Positions 56,220-64,000 of a stretch of 64,000 nucleotides of DNA are shown here, one piece after another (position 1 is the first letter of the stretch; every line of letters starts with the position of its first letter). The stretch is from contig NZ_CP080519.1 of assembly GCF_019468465.1 (NCBI RefSeq), positions 1,379,001 through 1,443,000 on the forward strand, written 5' to 3'. The notes below the pieces were generated by a model. That model searched no databases and was not told the origin of the DNA. It worked only from the letters and a program-made list of their open reading frames with translations. Origin of the DNA: Amycolatopsis sp. DSM 110486. Lineage in GTDB: Bacteria; Actinomycetota; Actinomycetes; Mycobacteriales; Pseudonocardiaceae. Made by a program: the position numbers and the translations under genes.

Positions 56220-59200
56220 TCAGTCGTCGTCGCTTCCCCCGATCGCCATGCTGATGAGGGCATCGGCGTCGAGCTCGTCGATCGCCGACGCGTCCAGCGC
56301 CGGCTGCTCGTCCTCGGGCTCAGGCTCGGGCACCGGCGTTTCGGCCCCCTGCGGCGCCAGCTCGCCGACGAGGTGCTCGGCCAGGATCCGCGGCGTCGGG
56401 TAGTCGAAGATGAGGCTCACGGGCAGCTTCAGCCCCGTGACGAGGCTCAGCTTGTTGCGGAACCCGGTGGCGGACAACGAGTCGAAGCCGACCTCGTTGA
56501 AGGAACGGTCCGCCTCCACCGCCTCCGGCCCGGCGTGGCCGAGCAGGGCGGCCGCGTGGGTACGCACCAGCGTCAGCATCGTCGGCACACGCTTGGCCAC
56601 CGGCAGGGCCGAGAGCTTCTGCGCCAGCGACTCCGTGTCGTCCGCCGCGTCCTGCGCCGCCCGGCGGCCCGGCGCGTCGGCGAACTCGCGCAGCACGGCC
56701 GGAAGGTCCTCGACGCTCGAGGCCGCCAGCACGCGCGGTTCGAGCGCGATCGGCACCAGCAGCGGTTCCGCGGAACCCGCGGCCGAGTCGAGCAGTCGCA
56801 GACCGTCCTCAGTGGATAACGCGGTGATGCCTGTCTCGCCGATGCGGTGCGCGTCGGCGTCCTGCACGGCGTCACCCATGCCGCCTTCCCACAGGCCCCA
56901 CGCGAGTGAGGTGCCGGTGAGCCCTTCGGCGCGGCGGCGGGCCGCCAGTGCGTCGAGGTAGGCGTTGGCCGCGGCGTAGTTGCCCTGGCCCGGTGCGCCG
57001 AGCACGCCGGCCGCCGAGGAGAACAGGACGAACGCCGTGAGGTCCGCGTCGCGGGTCAGCTCGTGCAGGGTCGCGGCGGCGTCGGCCTTGGGCCGCAGCA
57101 CCTTGTCCAGCCGTTCGGGGGTGAGTGAGGTGAGCACACCGTCGTCGAGCACGCCGGCCGCGTGGACCACCGCCTGCAGCTCAACTCCCTGCAACAGCTC
57201 GGAAACCGCGTCCCGGTCGGCGACGTCGCACGCGGCGAGCGTGACGTCGGCGCCGAGGCCGGCCAGTTCCTCCCGCAGGTCCGCCGCGCCCGGTGCGTCC
57301 GCACCACGACGGCTGACGAGCAGCAGGCTCCGCACGCCGTGTTCGGTCACGAGGTGCCGGGCCACGGCGCTGCCCAACGCGCCGGTGGCGCCGGTGATGA
57401 GCACGGTGCCCTCGGCCCGCCACACCGGCGCGGCCGCTGCGTCGGTCGCCCGACGCAGCCGCGGCACGAGCACGGCACCGGTGCGCAACGCGACCTGGGG
57501 CTCGTCCGAAGCGGACACCGCGGCCAGCGTGCGGCCGGTCGGCGTGCCGGTGCCGAGGTCGACGAGCGTGATGCGGTCCGGGTGCTCGGCCTGCGCCGAA
57601 CGCACCAGGCCGGCCACGGCCGACCCGACGGGATCCGGGTTCTCCCCGGCCTCCGTGGCAACCGCACCACGGGTGACCACGAGCAGCGAACCGTCCGGAC
57701 GGGCCAGGAACTCCTGCAGGATGCCGAGGACGCGGTGCAGCTCGGCGTGGACGTCGTCCCCGCCGGCCGACACCACGAGCAAGCCGGACGCGTCGGCGAA
57801 GTCCACTGTAGTCTCCGCGCCGAGCTCGCCGGCGAGGCCGAACGGGTCGGCACCGACCAGCGTCCAGTCGGTGACCTCCGCGACGGCGTCGAGCTCCGCC
57901 GGCTCCCACACCACGCGGAACAGCGAGTCCCCGCCACTCGGCTCGGCCGCCTGCGGCACCGCCGACATCGGGCGCAGCAGCAGCGACTCGACCGAGACGA
58001 CCGGCGCGCCCGTGCCGTCGGCGATGTCCAGGGCGACAGCCCCCGTGCCGACCGACTTCACGTGCACCCGCAGCGTCGTCGCGCCGACCGCGTGGAGCCG
58101 CACGCCTTCCCACGCGAACGGCAGCATCGGTTCTTTGCCGAGAGCACCGGAGACGCCGATGGTGTGCAGGGCCGCGTCGAGCACCGCGGGGTGGATGCCG
58201 TAACGGTCCACTTCGGACACCGACGCGGGTAGCTGGATCTCGGCGAACGCCTCGCCGTCGTGCTTCCAGGCCGCGACCAGTCCGCGGAACGCCGGACCGT
58301 ACGCCAGGCCGTCTTCCGCCAGCTCCTCGTACGTGCCCTCCAGCCGCACCTGCTCGGCGTCGGCGGGCGGCCACTGGCCGAGCTCGAACTTCCCGGCCTT
58401 GTCCGCCTTGGCGAGCCGGCCGGTGGCGTGGCGGGTCCACGCGGTCCCGTCGCCCTCCGGTCGTGAGTGGACGGTGAACGTGCGCGTGCCGGTGGCGTCG
58501 GGCGCGGTGAGCGCGAACTGCACCCGCACGCCGCTGCGCTCGGGCACCACGAGCGGGTACTCCAGCGTCAGCTCGTCGAGCCGCGGGCAGCCGGCCTCGT
58601 CGCCCGCGCGGATCGCCATTTCGACGAACCCGGTGCCGGGGAAGAGGATCGAGCCGCCGACGACGTGGTCGGCCAGCCACGGGTGCGTGCCCACCGAGAC
58701 GCGGCCGGAGAACAGGAGCCCGCCGGCGTCGGCCAGTTCCAGCGCCGAGCCGAGCAGCGGGTGGTCCTCCTGGCCCGGCGCCGACGCGGCGCTCTCCAGC
58801 CAGTAACGCTGCCGCTGGAACGGGTAGGTCGGCAGCGCGACCTTGCGCGCGCCGGTCGGCTCGTACACCGCCGTCCAGTTGACGTCGAGGCCGCTCACGT
58901 GCAGCTGGGCGAGCCCGGTCAACGCGGTGACCGCCTCGTCCTGGTCCTTGTGCAGCAAGGCGGCCAGCACCGGTCCTTCCGGTCGGTCGTCGAGGCACGC
59001 CGTGGCCATCGCCGTGAGCGTGGTGTCCGGGCCGAGCTCGAGGAACCGCGTGGCGCCGTCGGCCGCGGCGCGCGTGACCGCGTCGAGGAACCGGACGCCC
59101 TCCCGAACCTGCCGCACCCAGTACTCCGGCGAGGTGAGGTCCGCCGGCTCGCCGGTCACGGTCGAGATCACCGGGATCCGCGGCTCGGCGTAGGTCAGCT

Positions 59201-62200
59201 GCTCGGCCACCACGCGGAACTCGGCGAGCATCGGCTCCATGAGCCGCGAGTGGAACGCGTGCGAGACACGCAGTTGCTTCGTGCGCTCGAACTTCGCCGC
59301 AACCGCGGCCACGGCGTCGGCCGCACCCGAGATCACGACCGCGCTCGGGCCGTTGACCGCGGCGAGGTCCACCGTGCCATCCGCGGCTTCGCGCACCGCT
59401 TCGGGCGTCGCGTCGATCGCGACCATCGCGCCTCCGTCCGGCAGCGCCTGCATCAGCGCACCGCGGGCGACCACGAGCTTCGCCGCGTCGGCCAGCGAGA
59501 GCACACCGGCGCAGTGGGCCGCCGCGAGCTCGCCGATCGAGTGCCCGGCCAGCACGTCGGGCTTCACGCCCCACGACCGGACCAGGCGGAACAGCGCGAC
59601 CTCCAGTGCGAACAGCGCCGGCTGCGTGTACCGCGTCTCGTCGAGCGCTTCGCCGCTGTCGATGACCTCACGGATCGGGCGGTCCAGGTGCTTGTCCAGC
59701 TCGGCGCAGACCTCGTCGTACGCGGCGGCGAACGTGGGCTGCTGCTCGGCGAGCCGCTTTCCCATGCCGGTGCGTTGCGAACCCTGGCCCGCGAAGAGAA
59801 ACGCCGTGCGGCCCGAGGTGGTGACGCCGCTGACGACGCCGCGGGCCTCCTCTTCGTCGACCAGCGCCGCGAGGCCCCGCACGAACTGCGGCGACCGGCT
59901 GCCGATCAGCACCGCCCGGCGATCGAACGCGCTGCGGGCGGTGGCCAGCGAAAGGCCGATGTCCGCGAGGCTGCCTTCGGGCTCTTCGTCCACGTAGGAC
60001 ATCAGCTGCTCGGCCTGCGCCCGCAGCGCCGCGGCACCGCGGCCGGACACCGGCCACGCGACCGGGCCGTCGTGCTCGGGCACCCCGCCGCCGGAGACGA
60101 CCTCGCGCCGGTCGCCTTCCTCCAGGATCACGTGCGCGTTGGTGCCACTGACACCGAACGACGAGACGCCCGCGCGGCGCGTGTGGCCGTTCGGCAGCCA
60201 CTTCACCGGCTCGACGAGCGCCCGGACCGCGCCGGTCGACCAGTCGATCTCGGTGGACGGACGGCTGACGTGCAAGGTCGCGGGCAGCTCACCGTGCTGC
60301 ATCGCCAGGACCATCTTGATGACACCCGCCGCACCGGCCGCCGCCTGTGTGTGACCGATGTTCGACTTCACCGAGCCGATCCACAGGGGGCGGTCGGCCG
60401 AAGTCTGCGTGCCGTAGGTCGCCAGCAGCGCCTGGACCTCGATGGGGTCGCCGAGCTTCGTGCCGGTGCCGTGCGCTTCGACCGCGTCCACTTCGGACGG
60501 TTCGAGGCCGGCATCGGCCAGCGCCGCCCGGATCACGCGCTGCTGCGCGGGACCGTTGGGAGCGGTGAGGCCGTTCGAAGTGCCGTCCTGGTTGACCGCG
60601 CTGCCCTTGAGGACCGCGAGCACCGGGTGCCCGTGGGCCCGCGCGTCGGCGAGCCGTTCCAGCACGAGCACGCCGGCGCCTTCGGACCAGGTGGTGCCGT
60701 CGGCGTCGTCGGAGAACACCTTGCACCGGCCGTCGGCGGCGAGCCCCTGCTGACGGCTGAACTCGACGAACGTCTCCGGCGTCGCCATCACCGTGACGCC
60801 ACCGGCCAGCGCCAGCGAGCAGTCGCCGCCGCGCAGGGCCTGGGCCGCCATGTGCATCGCGACCAGGGAAGACGAGCACGCGGTGTCGATGCTGACGGAC
60901 GGACCTTCCAGCCCGAGTGTGTAGGACACCCGCCCGGTGACGATCGAACCGGCACTGTTCGCGCCCACGTAGTCGTGGTACTGCACCCCCGCGTACACGC
61001 CCGTCGGGCTGCCCTTGAGCGACACCGGGTCGATGCCCGCGCGCTCCAGCGCCTCCCACGACGCTTCGAGCAGCAGCCGCTGCTGCGGGTCGATGGCCGG
61101 CGCCTCCTTGGGCGAGACACCGAAGAACGCCGGGTCGAAGTCGCCCGCGTCGTACACGAACCCGCCGCGCGCGACATACGTCGTGCCGGGGCGGCGGCCG
61201 GTCGGGTCGAGCAGACCCGCGACGTCCCAGCCGCGGTCGGCCGGGAAGTCACCGATGGCGTCGCGGCCCTCGGCCACGAGCTCCCACAGCTGCTCGGGCG
61301 AGGTCACACCGCCGGGCAGCCGGCAGGCCATGCCGACGATCGCGATGGGCTCGTCGGAGGTTCCCGATGCGACCGTGATGACCTCTTGCGCGGTGCCCGC
61401 CAGCTCGGCCAGCAGGTGCGTGGCCAGGGCCGACGGGGTCGGGTGGTCGAAGATGAGCGTCGCGGGCAGGCGCTGACCGGTCGCCGCGGTCAGGCCGTTG
61501 CGCAGCTCGATCGCGGTCAGCGAGTCGAAGCCGAGCGATTGGAACTGGGCCGCCGGCTCGATCTCGTGCGCGCCGCCGTAACCGAGCACGGTGGCGGCGT
61601 GGCCGCGCACCAGCTCCAGCACGGCGTCACGCCGGTCGTCCTCGGGCAGCCGCAACAGGCGTCCGGCGAACGAGTCCTCGGTCGCCTCGGCGTGCGCCGC
61701 GACGCGCCGGGCCGCGCGGCCGACGAGCTGCTCCAGCGTGCGCGGGATCCGGTCGAGTTTGCGCAGCACCGGCAGATCGAGCTTCGCCGGGACCGCGGTC
61801 GGCTGCCGGACGGCGAGCGCGCGGTCGAACAGCGCGAGACCGTCCGCAGTGGACAGTGGGACGATGCCGCTCGACGCGAGCCGCGTCACCTCCTCGTCGG
61901 TGAGCGTGCCGCCCATGCCGCCGACCTCGCCCCACAGGCCCCAGCCGAGCGAGAGGCCCGGCAAACCGTGGGCGACGCGGTGGGCGGCGAGGGCGTCGAG
62001 GAACGCGTTCGCGGCGGCGTAGCTGCCCTGGCCGGGTGCCCCGAGCACGCCGGAGACCGAGGAGAACAGGACGAACGCCGAGAGCGCGGTGTCGCGGGTC
62101 AGCTCGTGCAGGTTCACGGCGCCGTCGACCTTGGGCGCGAGCACCGTGTCGACGCGGCCGGGGGTCAACGCAGTGACGACACCGTCGTCGAGCACGCCGG

Positions 62201-64000
62201 CCGCGTGGACCACGGCGGTCAGCGGGTTCTCGGCCGGGATGTCCGCGAGGACCTGGGCCAGCGCGGCACGGTCGGCGACGTCGCATCGCGCGAGTCGCAC
62301 ATCGACGTCGAGCTCACGCAGGTCGGCGGCCAGCTGCTCCAGCTCCGGCGTGGTCCGGCGGCTGACGAGCAGCAATCGGCGCACGTCGTGCTCGGCGGCG
62401 AGGTGCCGGGCGAGCTTGCCGCCCAGCGCGCCGGACGCGCCGGTGACCAGCACCGTGCCGTGGGGGCAGAAGTACGGGCGCTCCAGCTCGGGTGCCGTGC
62501 GCACGAGGCGCGGCGCGAGGACCACACCGAGGCGGACGGCGGCCTGCGGCTCACCCGAGGCCAGAATCTGCGGGAGCACGTCCTCGGCCTGGGTTTCGGG
62601 ATCGAGGTCGAGCAGCAGGAACGAGTCGGGGTTCTCCTCCTGCGCCGAGCGCACGAGACCCCACACGGCGGACGCGGCGAGGTCCGTGACATCGCCACCG
62701 GCCGCGACGGCGCCGCGGGTCACGATGACCAGGCGTTCGTGCTCCTCGTGACCTTCGGCGAGCCAGCTCTGCACCGCGGCGAGCACGCGGTGGGTCGGTT
62801 CGTGCAGGTCACCGGTGGTGGCGGTGCAGTCGAAGACCTTGAGGCCCGAGGTGTCCACAGTGTCCATATCGGACTCCGGAACCGCCGCCCGCTGCCATTC
62901 CACGCGGTACAGCGGCGCGGCCTGCTCGGACGCGATCGGGGTGGTGAACGCGCGGAACACGGTCTCGGCGACCGTCGCCACGGGGGCACCGGTGGTGTCG
63001 GCCAGGACGACCTCGAAGCCGTCGTCCGTGGTCGGGGTGAAGCGGACGCGCAGCGCGGACGCACCGGTGGCGTGCAGTTCGACGCCGGTCCAGCAGAACG
63101 GGACGCGGCCGACGCCACCGTCACCGCCGCCGGCGACGCGCAGGGCGTGGGTGCACGCGTCGAGCGCGGCCGGGTGCAGGCCGAACCGCTCGGCGTCGCT
63201 GTCCTCGGGCAGCGTGACCTCGGCGAACACCTCGCGGCCGCGCTGCCACACCGCGCGCAGCGACCGGAACAGCGGGCCGTAGGTGAGACCGGTGTCGGCG
63301 AAGTCCTCGTAGATCCCGTCGATCGCGACGGGCTCGGCGCCGGCGGGCGGCCACTCGGTCAGCTCGGTTCCACCCCGCGCGGACTGCGGGGCGACGGTGC
63401 CGGACGCGTGCAGCGTCCACTCGTCACCCTCCTCGGGTCGCGAGTGGACGGTGACCGTGCGGACGTCGTGCTCCCCCGCGGCACCGACGGTGACCTGCAC
63501 TTGAACGCCACCGCGAGCCGGCAGCACCAGCGGGCTGCCCAGCGTCAGCTCTTCGATGCGGCCGGCGCCGACCTGGTCGCCGGCGCGCACGACCAGCTCC
63601 AGGAACGCGGTGCCGGGCACGGCCACGACGTCGCCGAGCCGGTGCTCGGCCAGCCACGCATGCGTCTCGACGGACAGCCGCCCGGTGAGGACGACCCCGT
63701 CGCTGTCGGCGAGCGCGACGGCCGCGCCGAGCAGCGGGTGACCCGCCGCGGTGAGGCCGGCGCCGGTGATCTCGTCGCGGTTGGCGCGGGCGGCGAGCCA
63801 GTACCGCTTGCGCTGGAACGCGTACGGCGGCAGGTCGACCCGCTTCGCGCCCCGGCCGGCGAAGACCTCGGCCCAGTCGGGCTCGAGGCCGCTGACGTAC
63901 AGCTCGGCCAGCGCTGTGAGCGCGGCCTGCGGCTCGTCACGGTCGTTGCGCAGCATGGGAACGACGGTTGCGGCACCGGCCTGGCTGTTCTGCCGGACGA
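56220..64000 (-). CDS. Modular type I polyketide synthase (C-terminal two modules, partial)
   Basis: The gene enters from the right edge and stops at 56222-56220. Residues are counted from the Met codon at 63956. It contains the tail of an AT; DH1 ~73-340 (His105, Asp266); KR1 ~346-690 (Leu-Asp-Asp 589-591, Tyr646); ACP1 (Ser812); KS ~868-1285 (Cys1027, His1162, His1202); and AT ~1384-1690 (Ser1473, His-Ala-Phe-His 1566-1569, malonyl type). DH2 ~1732-2000 (His1764, Asp1927), KR2 ~2010-2390 (Leu-Asp-Asp 2270-2272, Tyr2327), ACP2 (Ser2493) and an acidic C-terminal docking tail follow. Both modules are KS-AT-DH-KR-ACP without ER, so each adds a malonyl-derived double bond. B-type KRs predict trans alkenes. 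There is no thioesterase, so the chain passes to another protein. Confidence 0.95.
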   Translation of the reverse strand, partial: VRQNSQAGAATVVPMLRNDRDEPQAALTALAELYVSGLEPDWAEVFAGRGAKRVDLPPYAFQRKRYWLAARANRDEITGAGLTAAGHPLLGAAVALADSDGVVLTGRLSVETHAWLAEHRLGDVVAVPGTAFLELVVRAGDQVGAGRIEELTLGSPLVLPARGGVQVQVTVGAAGEHDVRTVTVHSRPEEGDEWTLHASGTVAPQSARGGTELTEWPPAGAEPVAIDGIYEDFADTGLTYGPLFRSLRAVWQRGREVFAEVTLPEDSDAERFGLHPAALDACTHALRVAGGGDGGVGRVPFCWTGVELHATGASALRVRFTPTTDDGFEVVLADTTGAPVATVAETVFRAFTTPIASEQAAPLYRVEWQRAAVPESDMDTVDTSGLKVFDCTATTGDLHEPTHRVLAAVQSWLAEGHEEHERLVIVTRGAVAAGGDVTDLAASAVWGLVRSAQEENPDSFLLLDLDPETQAEDVLPQILASGEPQAAVRLGVVLAPRLVRTAPELERPYFCPHGTVLVTGASGALGGKLARHLAAEHDVRRLLLVSRRTTPELEQLAADLRELDVDVRLARCDVADRAALAQVLADIPAENPLTAVVHAAGVLDDGVVTALTPGRVDTVLAPKVDGAVNLHELTRDTALSAFVLFSSVSGVLGAPGQGSYAAANAFLDALAAHRVAHGLPGLSLGWGLWGEVGGMGGTLTDEEVTRLASSGIVPLSTADGLALFDRALAVRQPTAVPAKLDLPVLRKLDRIPRTLEQLVGRAARRVAAHAEATEDSFAGRLLRLPEDDRRDAVLELVRGHAATVLGYGGAHEIEPAAQFQSLGFDSLTAIELRNGLTAATGQRLPATLIFDHPTPSALATHLLAELAGTAQEVITVASGTSDEPIAIVGMACRLPGGVTSPEQLWELVAEGRDAIGDFPADRGWDVAGLLDPTGRRPGTTYVARGGFVYDAGDFDPAFFGVSPKEAPAIDPQQRLLLEASWEALERAGIDPVSLKGSPTGVYAGVQYHDYVGANSAGSIVTGRVSYTLGLEGPSVSIDTACSSSLVAMHMAAQALRGGDCSLALAGGVTVMATPETFVEFSRQQGLAADGRCKVFSDDADGTTWSEGAGVLVLERLADARAHGHPVLAVLKGSAVNQDGTSNGLTAPNGPAQQRVIRAALADAGLEPSEVDAVEAHGTGTKLGDPIEVQALLATYGTQTSADRPLWIGSVKSNIGHTQAAAGAAGVIKMVLAMQHGELPATLHVSRPSTEIDWSTGAVRALVEPVKWLPNGHTRRAGVSSFGVSGTNAHVILEEGDRREVVSGGGVPEHDGPVAWPVSGRGAAALRAQAEQLMSYVDEEPEGSLADIGLSLATARSAFDRRAVLIGSRSPQFVRGLAALVDEEEARGVVSGVTTSGRTAFLFAGQGSQRTGMGKRLAEQQPTFAAAYDEVCAELDKHLDRPIREVIDSGEALDETRYTQPALFALEVALFRLVRSWGVKPDVLAGHSIGELAAAHCAGVLSLADAAKLVVARGALMQALPDGGAMVAIDATPEAVREAADGTVDLAAVNGPSAVVISGAADAVAAVAAKFERTKQLRVSHAFHSRLMEPMLAEFRVVAEQLTYAEPRIPVISTVTGEPADLTSPEYWVRQVREGVRFLDAVTRAAADGATRFLELGPDTTLTAMATACLDDRPEGPVLAALLHKDQDEAVTALTGLAQLHVSGLDVNWTAVYEPTGARKVALPTYPFQRQRYWLESAASAPGQEDHPLLGSALELADAGGLLFSGRVSVGTHPWLADHVVGGSILFPGTGFVEMAIRAGDEAGCPRLDELTLEYPLVVPERSGVRVQFALTAPDATGTRTFTVHSRPEGDGTAWTRHATGRLAKADKAGKFELGQWPPADAEQVRLEGTYEELAEDGLAYGPAFRGLVAAWKHDGEAFAEIQLPASVSEVDRYGIHPAVLDAALHTIGVSGALGKEPMLPFAWEGVRLHAVGATTLRVHVKSVGTGAVALDIADGTGAPVVSVESLLLRPMSAVPQAAEPSGGDSLFRVVWEPAELDAVAEVTDWTLVGADPFGLAGELGAETTVDFADASGLLVVSAGGDDVHAELHRVLGILQEFLARPDGSLLVVTRGAVATEAGENPDPVGSAVAGLVRSAQAEHPDRITLVDLGTGTPTGRTLAAVSASDEPQVALRTGAVLVPRLRRATDAAAAPVWRAEGTVLITGATGALGSAVARHLVTEHGVRSLLLVSRRGADAPGAADLREELAGLGADVTLAACDVADRDAVSELLQGVELQAVVHAAGVLDDGVLTSLTPERLDKVLRPKADAAATLHELTRDADLTAFVLFSSAAGVLGAPGQGNYAAANAYLDALAARRRAEGLTGTSLAWGLWEGGMGDAVQDADAHRIGETGITALSTEDGLRLLDSAAGSAEPLLVPIALEPRVLAASSVEDLPAVLREFADAPGRRAAQDAADDTESLAQKLSALPVAKRVPTMLTLVRTHAAALLGHAGPEAVEADRSFNEVGFDSLSATGFRNKLSLVTGLKLPVSLIFDYPTPRILAEHLVGELAPQGAETPVPEPEPEDEQPALDASAIDELDADALISMAIGGSDDD

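Noticed and set aside
61000..64000. Several plus-strand open frames within the PKS
   Set aside because: They are antisense to clearly conserved KS, DH, KR and ACP domains and consist of low-complexity Ala/Arg/Ser sequence.

Overview
The window is high-GC actinobacterial DNA with frequent GTG starts, many 4-bp ATGA overlaps, paired GlxA, TetR and PadR regulators, a gamma-butyrolactone signalling locus and a modular type I polyketide synthase. This points to the Pseudonocardiales, with Amycolatopsis the most likely genus. That placement is inferred from gene content; there is no rRNA gene to confirm it.

Left part (1-15.4 kb). The edge holds a branched-chain amino-acid ABC remnant fused head-on to the 3' half of an MmgE/PrpD gene, which looks like a rearrangement or assembly join. 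Next come a GlxA regulator, a DUF885 hydrolase, a type B carboxylesterase and a MarR regulator. An iron-type nitrile hydratase operon (beta, alpha, accessory protein) diverges from a second GlxA regulator. Two Fur-family genes are divergently transcribed around short repeats. An FtsX-type permease and two ATPases form an ABC operon. A PadR regulator diverges from a TIM-barrel glycosidase-like gene around a palindromic operator.

Middle (15.4-29.8 kb). After a CopD-like membrane protein lies a catabolic locus: an isocitrate/isopropylmalate-dehydrogenase-like enzyme, a semialdehyde-type dehydrogenase, a cupin, GntR and RpiR regulators, an alpha/beta hydrolase, a C45 self-processing amidohydrolase, a complete polar amino-acid ABC importer and an ornithine-aminotransferase-like enzyme. 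The proposed logic is to import an amino compound or its conjugate, cleave the amide, transaminate the omega-amine and oxidise the semialdehyde.

Accessory segment (29.8-34.5 kb). Base composition drops around small unknown genes, a CGNR regulator diverging from an epoxide hydrolase around two matched palindromes, a LRV/HEAT-like protein, a Nudix hydrolase and an XRE/DUF5919 regulator. From 34.5 to 42.7 kb follow an aldehyde dehydrogenase, a small LPMO, an MFS exporter, a TetR-controlled flavin monooxygenase, a DeoR regulator and a second flavin monooxygenase.

The stretch 42.72-44.16 kb has no intact protein gene. It contains a decayed gene and three tandem copies of a ~220-nt three-module folded element. 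Stems in these copies are kept by compensatory base changes and the loops are GNRA- or UUCG-like on the + strand. This is the best candidate here for an undescribed system. It lies convergent to a large Cas4-like/DEDDh/SF1 helicase protein, followed by RNase Z.

Right part (48.6-64 kb). This is the edge of a polyketide cluster under gamma-butyrolactone control: an SDR reductase/epimerase, AfsA, two ArpA-type receptors, a SARP activator, four autoregulator-box sequences (ACCNACCNNCCGGTTT), a methyltransferase-like gene, a DrrAB-type exporter and the C-terminal ~2,600 residues of a PKS. The PKS has two consecutive DH-KR modules, so it should build a conjugated polyene segment.
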